From contig NZ_BMLX01000002.1 in assembly GCF_014645535.1 (NCBI RefSeq), forward strand, positions 496,001 through 560,000: DNA of 64,000 nucleotides. The letters are read 5' to 3'. Positions 39,390-47,726 of the stretch are shown one piece after another. How positions within the stretch are numbered: the stretch's first letter is position 1; every line of letters starts with the position of its first letter. The notes under the pieces were generated by a model. That model did no database searches, was not told the origin of the DNA, and was given only the letters and a program-made list of their open reading frames with translations. The translations under genes and the position numbers were made by a program. The DNA comes from Silvimonas iriomotensis (GTDB lineage Bacteria; Pseudomonadota; Gammaproteobacteria; Burkholderiales; Chitinibacteraceae).

Positions 39390-39461
39390 CGGCGTGCCAG
39401 ACAAGGGCACTGAAGCGCCATCAAAAGCGGAATTTGATCGACGCCGGTGCCCTGCCTTGCC

Positions 39462-39902
39462 TTATTGCATGCCAGCCTTGACGAGCTTGCTGACCTCGGC
39501 CATATCGGCCTTGCCGGCAAGCTGTGCCTTCAGGTCTGCCATGATCTTGCCCATGGACGCCGGGGTTTTGCCATGGGTGGCAATCGCGGCGTTCACGACG
39601 GCGGCGACTTCTTCATCCGACATGCGTGCAGGCAGATATTCGGTCAGCACGACGACTTCGGCTTTTTCCTTGTCGGCCAGATCCTGGCGCTGGGCGGCTT
39701 CGTATTGTGAGATGCTGTCTTTGCGCTGCTTGAGCATCTTTTCGATGATAGCGGCAATGGCGGCGTCATCCAGTTCGATGCGCTCATCCACTTCGCGCTG
39801 CTTCATGGCAGCCAGCAACAGGCGGATCGTGCCAAGACGCTCCGTCTGCTTCTCTTTCATCGCCGTCTTCATGTCTTCGGTAATACGTGCCTTGAGGCTC
39901 AT
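39462..39902 (-). CDS. yqeY: GatB/YqeY domain protein
   Basis: This 146-residue all-helical protein begins MSLKARITEDMKTAMKEKQTERLGTIRLLLAAMKQ and continues with KRKDSISQYE-type and EYLPARMSDEEVAAVV motifs, a full YqeY. It resembles the tail domain of GatB, which contacts tRNA in amidotransferases; the free-standing protein's role is unknown. The start at 39902 has GGAA upstream; the open frame continues to 39959. It lies between rpsU and dnaG, its usual place in betaproteobacteria. Confidence 0.93.
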   Translation of the reverse strand: MSLKARITEDMKTAMKEKQTERLGTIRLLLAAMKQREVDERIELDDAAIAAIIEKMLKQRKDSISQYEAAQRQDLADKEKAEVVVLTEYLPARMSDEEVAAVVNAAIATHGKTPASMGKIMADLKAQLAGKADMAEVSKLVKAGMQ

Positions 39903-39969
39903 GGTGTTTCCTTTATGAACTGAAGGTGTCGGACTGACAGATGTCGCCGCGAACGACACAAAGACGGAA

Positions 39970-39989
39970 AGGCCGCACGTGTGCGGCCT
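39970..39989 (-). terminator. hairpin between rpsU and yqeY (attenuator or partial terminator)
   Basis: AGGCCGCA and TGCGGCCT arms close a 4-base loop, followed by a short TTT on the minus strand. In this operon such a hairpin lets more rpsU than dnaG be made. Confidence 0.6.
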
Positions 39990-40013
39990 CTCAATATTCG
40001 ATTGCGACCCGGC

Positions 40014-40226
40014 TTAGTACAGCTTCGGGGGCAGTTGCTGGCTGCGCAGGCGCTTGTAGTGGCGCTTCACAGCAGCGGCAAGCTTGCGCTTACGCTCAGC
40101 AGTCGGCTTCTCGTAAAATTCACGGGAGCGCAGTTCGGTCAGCAGACCGGTCTTTTCGACAGAGCGCTTGAAGCGACGCATTGCGACTTCAAACGGCTCG
40201 TTCTCTTTAACGCGTACAGAAGGCAT
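40014..40226 (-). CDS. rpsU: 30S ribosomal protein S21
   Basis: The 70-residue bS21 begins [29 protein letters not shown] and is Lys/Arg-rich with [22 protein letters not shown]. It sits near the anti-Shine-Dalgarno helix of 16S rRNA and aids initiation. It heads the macromolecular synthesis operon (S21, YqeY, primase, sigma-70) and is divergent from tsaD, with a 157-bp shared promoter region. Confidence 0.97.
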   Translation of the reverse strand: MPSVRVKENEPFEVAMRRFKRSVEKTGLLTELRSREFYEKPTAERKRKLAAAVKRHYKRLRSQQLPPKLY

Positions 40227-40383
40227 CGAGCAGAAATCCTGTTTGTTTAGGGCTATTGCCCGGAAGAAAGCTGGCGATTATCCACCACTGAAAAGCAAAT
40301 GTCAAAACCCTGTGCTTTGCGGGTGTGGCGTGAACGGGTACGATAACGCCCTTGATACAAGATGTTAGGAAAAAGTCCAAGTC

Positions 40384-41400
40384 ATGCTGGTGCTGGGTAT
40401 TGAATCTTCGTGCGATGAAACCGGGGTTGCGCTCTATGATACGGAGCGCGGTTTGCGTGCGCATCGCATCCATTCGCAAATTGCCATGCATACCGAATAC
40501 GGCGGCGTGGTGCCTGAACTGGCCTCACGCGATCACATTCGCCGGGTGCTGCCACTGACTGAATCGTGCATGGCCGAGGCAGGGCTGAGCCTTGCTGATA
40601 TTGACGCGATTGCCTACACCGCAGGTCCTGGTCTTGCCGGTGCCTTGCTGGTAGGCGCCAGCGTCGCCAATGCACTGGGGTTTGCGCTGCAAAAGCCGGT
40701 GGTCGATGTGCATCACCTGGAAGGCCATTTGCTCTCTCCCCTGCTGGCCGATCCGCGCCCCGGGTTTCCGTTTGTGGCTTTGCTGGTGTCTGGCGGCCAT
40801 ACGCAACTGATGGCGGTCCGCGGGATTGGCCAGTACGAATTGCTGGGCGAGACGGTGGACGATGCCGCCGGCGAAGCGTTTGATAAGTCCGCCAAGTTGC
40901 TGGGTCTGGGTTATCCGGGCGGCCCGGCGCTGTCCAGACTGGCCGATCAGGGCGATGCCACCCGCTTCAAGCTGCCGCGCCCGATGCTGCATTCAGGCGA
41001 TCTGGATTTCAGCTTCTCCGGCCTGAAAACCGCCGTGCTTAACCTGGTGAAACAACAAGCTGAACTGGATGAAAAAACCGTGGCCGATATCTGTGCCGCT
41101 TTCCAGGAAGCCATTGTGGAAGTGCTGCTGAAGAAATGTCTGGCTGCGCTGAAAGAAACCGGGATGAAGCGGCTGGTGATTGCCGGCGGCGTAGGTGCCA
41201 ACAAGCAGTTGCGCAACGCGCTGGATGAAGCGGCCAGACGCCGCAAGTTTGAGGTGTTCTACCCGCCCTTGGCCCTGTGTACCGACAATGGCGCGATGAT
41301 TGCGTTTGCCGGGGCCATGCGGCTGAAGTTTGCCGAGCCCGATTACAGCTATAACTGCCGTCCGCGCTGGGATCTGTCCAGCTTGCCGGCCGTCGGCTGA
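40384..41400 (+). CDS. tsaD: tRNA N6-threonylcarbamoyladenosine transferase TsaD
   Basis: This 338-residue ASKHA-fold enzyme begins [19 protein letters not shown]. It has the metal-binding HHLEGH motif (His111 and His115), VSGGHTQL and [10 protein letters not shown] nucleotide loops, and the C-terminal [13 protein letters not shown] Asp ligand. With TsaB, TsaC and TsaE it installs t6A37 in ANN-decoding tRNAs, which would include the CAT-anticodon tRNA-Ile2 encoded 5 kb away. It is divergent from rpsU, a common bacterial arrangement. Confidence 0.97.
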   Translation: MLVLGIESSCDETGVALYDTERGLRAHRIHSQIAMHTEYGGVVPELASRDHIRRVLPLTESCMAEAGLSLADIDAIAYTAGPGLAGALLVGASVANALGFALQKPVVDVHHLEGHLLSPLLADPRPGFPFVALLVSGGHTQLMAVRGIGQYELLGETVDDAAGEAFDKSAKLLGLGYPGGPALSRLADQGDATRFKLPRPMLHSGDLDFSFSGLKTAVLNLVKQQAELDEKTVADICAAFQEAIVEVLLKKCLAALKETGMKRLVIAGGVGANKQLRNALDEAARRRKFEVFYPPLALCTDNGAMIAFAGAMRLKFAEPDYSYNCRPRWDLSSLPAVG

Positions 41401-41411
41401 GCCGCTTGCGG

Positions 41412-41885
41412 TTACGCCTGGAGGCTCTTGCGCATCAAGGCTCTGGGCAACACGCAACTGCCGGTATCCACTTCTTCTTTTTCCACAAGTGCATAACCGC
41501 GCCGCTCAAAAAAGGGCTGCGCGGTGATGCTGGCGTGCGTTTCCAGATGCGGCATGCCCAGCGTGCGGGCGGTACGCTCCAACTCCCACAGCAGATGGGT
41601 GGCGACGCCGCTGTTGGCCGCCGCGGGCGAGACATACAACCAGTCGATCAGATTGTCTTGCGGCACCAGCAGGATGAACCCCTGCACGGTTTCGTTCTCG
41701 ATTGCTTTCCAGCCAAACTGGCTACCCAGTTTGCTGCGCCAGGTCTCTGCGTGATCCAGCCCCCGGCTTACCCAGGCGCGGCGCTGCTCTGGCGTGTAGT
41801 CTTTGGCGGTCAACACGGACACGGAGGCAAAGAAACACGCTTGCAGTGCAGGCAGATCATCCACCCCGGTCCGCAGCAGCTTCAT
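41412..41885 (-). CDS. GNAT-family N-acetyltransferase
   Basis: This 157-residue protein has the GNAT fold: WLYVSPAAANSGVATHLLWELERTARTLG carries the acetyl-CoA pyrophosphate loop (normally QxxGxG, here NSGVAT), and FFERRGYALVEKEE is the motif-B tail. The N-terminal KDYTPEQRRAWVSRGL segment is usual for YafP-type acetyltransferases. The substrate is unknown. Its start overlaps the stop of the FAH gene by 4 bases, so the two are one unit. Confidence 0.85.
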   Translation of the reverse strand: MKLLRTGVDDLPALQACFFASVSVLTAKDYTPEQRRAWVSRGLDHAETWRSKLGSQFGWKAIENETVQGFILLVPQDNLIDWLYVSPAAANSGVATHLLWELERTARTLGMPHLETHASITAQPFFERRGYALVEKEEVDTGSCVLPRALMRKSLQA

Positions 41886-42547
41886 TTGGCCACCACAAAG
41901 CGTTGATCAATGACCCCCGGCAGGGTCAGTTGCAGGGTCTGGCCGGCGTGAATCGGGCCGACACCTTCTGGCGTACCGGTGTAGATCAGATCGCCCTCGG
42001 TCAAACCAAAGCGCGAGGAAATCCACGCAATCAGCGTGGGCACCGTAAACACCATCTGGCGCGTGTCGGCTTCCTGGCGCAGTTCGCCATCAATATGCAG
42101 GGTAAAGGTAGTCCGGGCGGGATCAGCAATGGCACTGGCTGGCACAAAATCCGTCAGCACGGCAGCGCCGTAATAGCCTTTGGAGAGCGTCCACGGCTGG
42201 CCCTTTTTCTTGGCCTCGGCCTGGACATCACGCGCGGTCAGATCCAGCCCCAGCGCGTAGCCGGCGACATGGCTCATGGCGTCTTGGGGGTCGATATTGC
42301 GGCCGCCTTTGCCAATCGCCACCACCAGTTCGGTTTCGTGATGGATTTCTTTTGACCAGGCGGGCAACGGAATCGCCTCGCCGGCCGGCAGGATGGCCGA
42401 GGTGGGCTTGATGAACACCATTGGTTCTTCACCAATGGTCGAGCCCATTTCCGCTGCGTGCGCGGCAAAATTGCGGCCAACACAGAAAATGTTGGCCACA
42501 TTCAGGGTTTGATCTGCGATCCGGATTTGCGGCAAGGTTAGCTCCAC
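41882..42547 (-). CDS. fumarylacetoacetate hydrolase family protein
   Basis: This 221-residue FAH-fold enzyme has IFCVGRNFAAHAAEMG, MVFIKPTSAILPAG and HHETELVVAIGKGGRNID, in which the His and Glu residues bind the divalent metal. The C-terminal FTVPTLIAWISSRFGLTEGDLIYTGTPEGVGPI is the family's second signature. Short members of this type are mostly acylpyruvases or oxaloacetate decarboxylases/tautomerases (YcgM-like). The start is GTG at 42547. It is coupled to the GNAT gene. Confidence 0.88.
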   Translation of the reverse strand: MELTLPQIRIADQTLNVANIFCVGRNFAAHAAEMGSTIGEEPMVFIKPTSAILPAGEAIPLPAWSKEIHHETELVVAIGKGGRNIDPQDAMSHVAGYALGLDLTARDVQAEAKKKGQPWTLSKGYYGAAVLTDFVPASAIADPARTTFTLHIDGELRQEADTRQMVFTVPTLIAWISSRFGLTEGDLIYTGTPEGVGPIHAGQTLQLTLPGVIDQRFVVAK

Positions 42548-42607
42548 ACTCAGTTCAGACTAACGAGACATTGTCAGGTCTGGATGACAAACGAATGCGA
42601 ACGGGGT

Positions 42608-43534
42608 TCAACTGACCCAGTGAGCGACGGATATCAGCAAGATCAACGCCAGCCACAGCAACACCGAACGCCAGATCAACCCCACCGCGCTGGCAAGGTA
42701 ATCCGGGTTGGCTGCATCGCCAAGGCCCAGTTCCGGACGGAACTTGACGGTATGATCCTGGTGCAGCACGTCACCAAGCTTGATGCCGATGGCACCCGCG
42801 CCCGCCGCCAGCAAAATACCGCTGGTGTAATCAGCCCAGGTACGGGCCTGCGCACTCCAGCAATCCACGGCGTCCTGGAAGTCACCCATGATGGCGAAGC
42901 TCACGGCGGTCAGGCGCACCGGAATGTAATCGAGCAGGTCTTGCACCCAGCGGGCAAAACGGCCAAAGGCATTGGGGTTATCAAACGCGCCCCACTTTTG
43001 CGCCAGCAGGCTGGAGGTACGGTACAGCACCGCCCCGGCCGGGCCGGCAAACCAGCACAGCACCACAAACCAGAACACCGTGCCGAACACGTAGCGGAAC
43101 GAATCCACAAGGCCTTGTTCAATGGCCACGCGCGAGATTTCGTCTTCGCTCATTTCAGAGGTGTGCTGCCCGGTCCAGTCGGCCAGCAACAAGCGGGCGA
43201 CATCGGTCTCGCCGGCTTGCAGCGCGCGGGAAATACCCGAGAACGCGTGGCTGAACTGGCGAAAGCCCATGGTGAAATACAGCACGGCCACGGTCCAGGC
43301 CACGGCCAGCGGCTGGCTATGGTGTGCCAGCACGAAATACACGATCAAGGACACGGCCAGCGGCGGGATCATTGCCAGCAGCCAGCCGTACACGCCATTG
43401 CGGAACTCGCCTGCATCCAGGCTGCGTTCCAGATTGTTGGCCATGCGGATAAAGGCCAGGTACGCAGGGTTGCGGCTGCTGATGGGGCGCAACTGCTCCA
43501 GTGCCAGCGCAAGAATCAATGCCAGAAAAGTCAT
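42608..43534 (-). CDS. CobD/CbiB-like membrane protein
   Basis: This 308-residue protein has about five membrane helices. It opens MTFLALILALALEQLRPISSRNPAYLAF and has FANNLERSLDAGEFRNGVYGWLLAM, then DYIPVRLTAVSFAIMGDFQDAVDCW, which matches the CobD/CbiB pattern (Asp-Tyr-hydrophobic-Pro-hydrophobic-Arg-Leu). No cobalamin gene lies nearby. Betaproteobacteria keep such orphan relatives, including the AmpE-like group, whose function is not known. True CobD (cobinamide synthesis) is possible but not supported by context. Confidence 0.75.
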   Translation of the reverse strand: MTFLALILALALEQLRPISSRNPAYLAFIRMANNLERSLDAGEFRNGVYGWLLAMIPPLAVSLIVYFVLAHHSQPLAVAWTVAVLYFTMGFRQFSHAFSGISRALQAGETDVARLLLADWTGQHTSEMSEDEISRVAIEQGLVDSFRYVFGTVFWFVVLCWFAGPAGAVLYRTSSLLAQKWGAFDNPNAFGRFARWVQDLLDYIPVRLTAVSFAIMGDFQDAVDCWSAQARTWADYTSGILLAAGAGAIGIKLGDVLHQDHTVKFRPELGLGDAANPDYLASAVGLIWRSVLLWLALILLISVAHWVS

Positions 43535-43773
43535 AAGAACCTATTCCATCCAGCGGAACATACACTGTCAGACAGGGGCCGACCGGTGGATCAGCCCGTC
43601 ACGCACGGTATCGCTCCGGATTTTTCGTATGATGACAGGATAGACAGTACGTGCAACACACGGTACTTCGGCCCGCAAAGATACCACACCCGCCCATGAC
43701 GCCCAAACGTGGCGGCCGTGTCAGCTTGCAAACAGCATACGGATACTTGAAAACATCTGGCTGTCACCCAACT

Positions 43774-43782
43774 TGTTATAAG
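43774..43782 (+). promoter_or_regulatory. candidate sodB promoter (extended -10)
   Basis: TGTTATAAG reads TG-N-TATAAG, 108 bases before the sodB start. No clear -35 is seen. The rest of the 356-bp gap (43535-43890) shows no gene. Confidence 0.4.
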
Positions 43783-43890
43783 ATCGCGTTTCCACAGATC
43801 ACGTTGTCCAAGTTTTAACGGTGTGGATACCGGCTGCCGCAACGGCATGAGAACCGGGTCCGCATTCCCAGCCAAACCGAGGAGAATCCC

Positions 43891-44484
43891 ATGGCGCATC
43901 AACTGCCTGAACTGCCGTACGCACTCGACGCTCTTGCCCCGTACATGTCCAAAGAAACCCTGGAATACCACTACGGCAAGCATCATCAGACGTACGTCAC
44001 GAACCTGAACAACCTGATCAAGGGTACCGAGTTCGAAAACGCCAGCCTGGAAGAAACCGTCAAGAAGGCTCCGGCCGGCGGTCTGTTCAACAACGCTGCG
44101 CAAATCTGGAACCACACCTTCTTCTGGCTGGGCTTCACCCCGAACGCTGCCGGCGAAGACCGCGCACCGACCGGCGCCCTGGCTGCCGCCATCGACGCCA
44201 AGTGGGGTTCTTTTGACAAGTTCAAGGAAGCCTTCAACGCTTCGGCCGCTGGCAACTTCGGTTCCGGCTGGACCTGGCTGGTGAAGAAGGCCGACGGTTC
44301 CGTTGACCTGGTGAACACCTCCAACGCCGCTACCCCGCTGACCACTGCTGACGTGGCGCTGCTGACCTGTGACGTCTGGGAACACGCTTACTACATCGAC
44401 TACCGCAACAGCCGCCCGAACTACCTGGGTGGTTTCTGGAAGCTGGTGAACTGGGACGTCGTGTCCCAGCGCTTTGCTGCCTGA
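43891..44484 (+). CDS. sodB: iron superoxide dismutase
   Basis: This 197-residue cytoplasmic Fe-SOD turns superoxide into oxygen and peroxide. The metal ligands are His27 (YHYGKHH), His75 (QIWNHTFFW), Asp161 and His165 ([10 protein letters not shown]). Gln71 in [11 protein letters not shown] marks the Fe form; Mn enzymes have Gly there and Gln near 146. The RBS GAGGAG lies just before the ATG. It is a single gene with a clear terminator after it. Confidence 0.97.
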   Translation: MAHQLPELPYALDALAPYMSKETLEYHYGKHHQTYVTNLNNLIKGTEFENASLEETVKKAPAGGLFNNAAQIWNHTFFWLGFTPNAAGEDRAPTGALAAAIDAKWGSFDKFKEAFNASAAGNFGSGWTWLVKKADGSVDLVNTSNAATPLTTADVALLTCDVWEHAYYIDYRNSRPNYLGGFWKLVNWDVVSQRFAA

Positions 44485-44518
44485 TTGCGCTGATTGCCGC
44501 CCCTGTGCGGCAGCAGAC

Positions 44519-44551
44519 AAAAACCCCGCTGGCCTTGCCGCGGGGTTTTTT
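44519..44551 (+). terminator. terminator of sodB
   Basis: CCCCGC (44524-44529) and GCGGGG (44540-44545) with an inner GGC/GCC pair are followed by a T run. Confidence 0.92.
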
Positions 44552-44668
44552 ATTGTTTATTGGCTTGCCCGTCAGCCATATCCCACAAAAAGCCCCTGCC
44601 CTCACCGACGGCGCAAGCTGTTGCACAGAGGCACGATAAGGCCACCGAAGCCCGAAACCGGAGGCCGC

Positions 44669-44845
44669 ATGTCTTCTTTTGCGCTGTATCTGATCGGCGT
44701 GGTGATCGCCATTGCCGGCCTGGCCTATGCCGCCCACCTGGCGCACGTGCCGGATCACTGGCTGCTGGCCGGCCTGATCATTGCCATTGGCCTTGGCATT
44801 GTCGGCGCGGTACGCAACACGCGCTTTCGCGATCCGCCCCAATAA
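44669..44845 (+). CDS. small two-helix membrane protein
   Basis: This 58-residue protein (MSSFALYLIGVVIAIAGLAY...) has a GGAGG ribosome binding site 4 bases before the ATG at 44669. Two hydrophobic helices (about residues 5-23 and 32-48) are joined by AHLAHVPDHW, and a short polar tail ends NTRFRDPPQ. The clean ribosome binding site and the regular membrane pattern support a real gene. I do not recognise a named family; similar two-helix small proteins are common in betaproteobacteria. A fuller open frame from 44474 is not used. Confidence 0.65.
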   Translation: MSSFALYLIGVVIAIAGLAYAAHLAHVPDHWLLAGLIIAIGLGIVGAVRNTRFRDPPQ

Positions 44846-44953
44846 CCCGGCCCCGATCCCCCAAAGCCCGGCCCTGCCATGCAGCCCGGGCTTTTGTCTG
44901 GCCGCGCGGCACCGTATCATCCAGCCCATTCACTGAACAACGGATGATCCGCC

Positions 44954-45544
44954 ATGGCTAACTGGTCTCTGGATGGTGCTGCTGCCGTCGCCACGCAATT
45001 CCCCTACACCTTCAACGCGCCGTCCGAACCCGCGCTGCAAGCGCTCGTCCCCGGCCAGCGCGTGCAACTGGGTGTCAAAGTCGCCGGCGGCACACAACCC
45101 TTGCCCGCTGCCGTGACCATCAAACTGGTGTCCGGCGCAGGCCAGTTTGGCGGCACGTTCGACAGCCCCGTGGTTGAGGCTGGCATCAACACGGGCGATT
45201 CAGTCGCCTTCGCGCATGGTCATATCCTGCGTATCGAAAACGACACCACCCCCAACCCGCTGGCGAAATACCAGACGTATTGCCTTGTCTCTAACCAGAT
45301 CATGAAACAAGGCCGCCCGGTGGGCTTTTTGTACCGGGAAGAAGCCGACACCAAGGAAGACAGCGGCTGGTGCATGACAGCCGGCGACGAGTCCGAGGAA
45401 TACATGAACAGCCCGGCGAATGTCTCTTATGTCACGCTGGGGGCATTGCTGAATGTGGATGACTCGATCGTGAACCTGCTGGATTCGCCAGCGGGGTCCG
45501 AGTTTGTGCGAGTGGGCGAAACACGGATGTTTGTCGCGCCATAA
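44954..45544 (+). CDS. protein with a DUF2185/Imm33-like domain
   Basis: This 196-residue cytoplasmic protein has an N-terminal half (about 1-100) that I do not recognise. The second half matches the DUF2185/Imm33 pattern: CLVSNQIMKQGRPVGFLYREE, DSGWCMTAGDESEEYMNSPANVSYVTLGALLNVDDSIVNLLDSP. Imm33 members often neighbour polymorphic toxins, but no toxin gene is visible here, so it may be an orphan immunity or housekeeping member. The next 652 bp contain only repeats. Confidence 0.7.
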   Translation: MANWSLDGAAAVATQFPYTFNAPSEPALQALVPGQRVQLGVKVAGGTQPLPAAVTIKLVSGAGQFGGTFDSPVVEAGINTGDSVAFAHGHILRIENDTTPNPLAKYQTYCLVSNQIMKQGRPVGFLYREEADTKEDSGWCMTAGDESEEYMNSPANVSYVTLGALLNVDDSIVNLLDSPAGSEFVRVGETRMFVAP

Positions 45545-45603
45545 GGGCCGCGCCTGCCTTAGTCTGGCTGGCAAACCCTTGGCGACCACTTCGTCACAAC
45601 AGC

Positions 45604-45730
45604 GTGGACGGGAATCCAGCCAGCAGCCCTGCGGGCTGCCTTTGGTGGATTACCACCGCGATTGCGGATTCAGCCTCAACGATGCGCATACGTCGCAACT
45701 GGATTCCGGCTCAAGGCCGGAATGACGAGT
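45604..45730. repeat. small palindromic repeat element
   Basis: A 9-base inverted repeat, GGAATCCAG (45611-45619) and CTGGATTCC (45699-45707), frames the element. Inside or at the edge are two perfect hairpins: GCAGCCC-TGC-GGGCTGC (45623-45639) and ATTCCGGC-TCAAG-GCCGGAAT (45703-45723). This resembles the short interspersed repeats common between proteobacterial genes; a non-coding MITE or REP-like element is likely. Confidence 0.6.
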
Positions 45731-45808
45731 CTGTGGGGCGCGGGCTGGGTTGGTCGTGGCCAGCAGGATCACGCTTGCGTTGTGAGCGCTGAACAGGCCG
45801 CCGCAGTT

Positions 45809-45870
45809 GCGGTTGAAGTTGCGGTTGAAGTTGCGGTTGAAGTTGCCGTTGCAGTTGCAGTTGCTGTTGC
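45809..45870. repeat. 12-bp tandem repeat (GCGGTTGAAGTT)
   Basis: Three perfect copies run 45809-45844 and continue as degenerate 6- and 12-base units (GCCGTTGCAGTT, GCAGTT, GCTGTT) to about 45870. One reading frame would give an Ala-Val-Glu-Val run, but codon-like signals and a ribosome binding site are absent. Confidence 0.7.
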
Positions 45871-45895
45871 CTTTGACGTTGAGTCCCCTTGACTG

Positions 45896-46090
45896 CGCCG
45901 AGCATCGCAGCAAGGCGCGGCGATCAAGGCGAAGCGGTAGGCCAAAGGCCGAACTCGCGAGCCAGCCGCGCCTTGCGAGAAGCGCAGGGAATTCGCGCAG
46001 CGAGCGCAGTCGCCGGGGTCGCCTTTCTTTTGGGTACTTTTCTTTGGCGAGCCAAAGAAAAGTACCGTGCTCCGGGCACCCCCGGTATCA
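45896..46090. repeat. interspersed repeat with a 16-bp perfect foldback
   Basis: GGTACTTTTCTTTGGC (46033-46048) and its exact complement (46051-46066) flank only GA. The GC-rich part before it (45896-46030) contains several short GCG-rich inverted runs. The foldback core and the preceding CGCCTTTCTTTTGGG are typical of a repeat scattered in many beta- and gammaproteobacterial genomes; I recognise it from memory only. Confidence 0.65.
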
Positions 46091-46196
46091 AAACCACCGC
46101 GCCGCCAGGCGCTAACAACAGCATTTCAAGGTTTTAAGCCACAGCCAAGGCAGATCACCGCCAACACCCCAAATCCACCCCAAAACCACAAAACCC

Positions 46197-47726
46197 TCAC
46201 TTCCCTCCAGCCACCTCAGACGCCCCATACGGCTCCGGCATCCGTATGCCAAACAACCCATGCGGTTCCATCTTCACCGGCGGATCCCCCATGGCATCAA
46301 ACAATGCCGCCGTGTCATTCAATCGCGAAGCCCGCGCCCGCACAGACTGGTTCCGCGCCTGGTACATCTGCTGGCTAGCCGTCAGCGTGGCGTAGTACGG
46401 CGTCGCGCCAAGGCGGTAACGCGCCTGGGTATCGCCAGCCATACCGGCCGCGGCGTCTTCTGCACGCAAGGTTTGTTTGAGGGTATTGGCGTCCTCTTCC
46501 AGCGAAACAAGGCTGTTGGCCACACTCTGGAACGCTGACAGCACGGTCTGCTGATACTCGGCAACCGCTGCTTCGTGCAGGTTCTCGTATTGATGCTTGC
46601 GGGCCACCAGCGCGCCGCCGTGGAAGATCGGCTGCGTCAGCCGCGCACCAATGCCCCAGATCAAACCGGCGGGCGAGGTAAACGTGGTCCAGTCAAAACC
46701 GCCCCGGCCATAGTTGGCTGACAGCGTCAGTGTCGGGAACATCGACGCCGTGGCTGCGCCGGCTTCATCCGCCGTGGCGCGTACCGCAGCTTCAGCGGCC
46801 AGGATATCCGGGCGCTGGTGGATCAGATCACTGGGAATGGCGACCGGCACGTTATGCGGCAAGTTGAAGCTGGACAATGGCAACACCGGGGGCGCCTGGT
46901 CTGGCGCGCGTCCCAGCAGCACGGCCTGGGCGTGGCGCGCTGCCAGCAGTTGGGCGCGCAGGGACGGCAGCGTCGCGGCCAGGTTGGCGGCATCTTGCTC
47001 GGCAGTGAGTGCGTCATCGTGTGAGGCGCTGCCCAGCTCGTAGCGGTCTTTCATCTGCTGCGCGCGCTCTTCGCCCAGCGCCACCATCTGCGCCGTATTG
47101 TTCAGTTGCTCCTGCAACGCCGAGACATTGATCGTGGCCACCACGATATTGGTCGCCAGCCCGCGCCGGGTGGCGGCAAACTGGAAAGCCTGCTGGTCTA
47201 CCTGTTCTGCCAGCGCGCGGTCTGCCAGCACGGAGGCGCCAAAGAAATCGAACGTATAGCTGGCCTGGATCTGCGCTTCGAACACGTTATAGAGGAAAGT
47301 CTCCTGGCTCAGCCCGGGCAAACCCAGCCCGCGCTCACGCTGCGGCGCGAAACCGGCATCCACGCTGGGGAACAACGACTCGCCAATCTGCGAGCGCAAG
47401 CCATCGCGTGCGGCTTGCAGGGTCCGCTGGGCAGATTTGAGCGACGGGCTGTTGTTCAGCCCCTCTTCCACCAGTGCGTTGAGTTCCGGGCTGTTGTAAA
47501 CCGTCCACCATTGCGGCACGGGCGCTGCGCCCACATCCAGCGTCTGCGCGGCGCCATCGGCGTCAAACGCAGCAGGTTGCGAGGCAATGGCGTAATGCGC
47601 CGGTTGCGGCATGGCGGGCGGATTACGCTCCGGGCCGAATGCGCCACACGCAGTCAGTGCCAGGGTCAGGCTGGTCAACGCCAGCGGCTTGAAAGTGGAA
47701 GTCATGAATGAAGTAGCACGGATCAT
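46197..47726 (-). CDS. outer-membrane efflux lipoprotein (OprM/NodT family)
   Basis: This 509-residue TolC-like channel has a lipobox LTAC near residue 18 of the MTSTFKPLALTSLTLALTACGAFG segment. The two OEP repeats show PQWWTVYNSPELNALVEEGLNNSPSLKSAQRTLQAARDGL and IPSDLIHQRPDILAAEAAVRATADEAGAA. It is the outer-membrane duct of the pump. The start at 47726 makes an ATGA overlap with the RND gene, so the operon order is adaptor, pump, channel. Confidence 0.93.
   Translation of the reverse strand: MIRATSFMTSTFKPLALTSLTLALTACGAFGPERNPPAMPQPAHYAIASQPAAFDADGAAQTLDVGAAPVPQWWTVYNSPELNALVEEGLNNSPSLKSAQRTLQAARDGLRSQIGESLFPSVDAGFAPQRERGLGLPGLSQETFLYNVFEAQIQASYTFDFFGASVLADRALAEQVDQQAFQFAATRRGLATNIVVATINVSALQEQLNNTAQMVALGEERAQQMKDRYELGSASHDDALTAEQDAANLAATLPSLRAQLLAARHAQAVLLGRAPDQAPPVLPLSSFNLPHNVPVAIPSDLIHQRPDILAAEAAVRATADEAGAATASMFPTLTLSANYGRGGFDWTTFTSPAGLIWGIGARLTQPIFHGGALVARKHQYENLHEAAVAEYQQTVLSAFQSVANSLVSLEEDANTLKQTLRAEDAAAGMAGDTQARYRLGATPYYATLTASQQMYQARNQSVRARASRLNDTAALFDAMGDPPVKMEPHGLFGIRMPEPYGASEVAGGK

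Noticed and set aside
45662-45892. A 76-codon frame with an Ala-Val-Glu-Val repeat
   Set aside because: It is created by the 12-bp tandem repeat, has no ribosome binding site, and begins inside a palindromic repeat.
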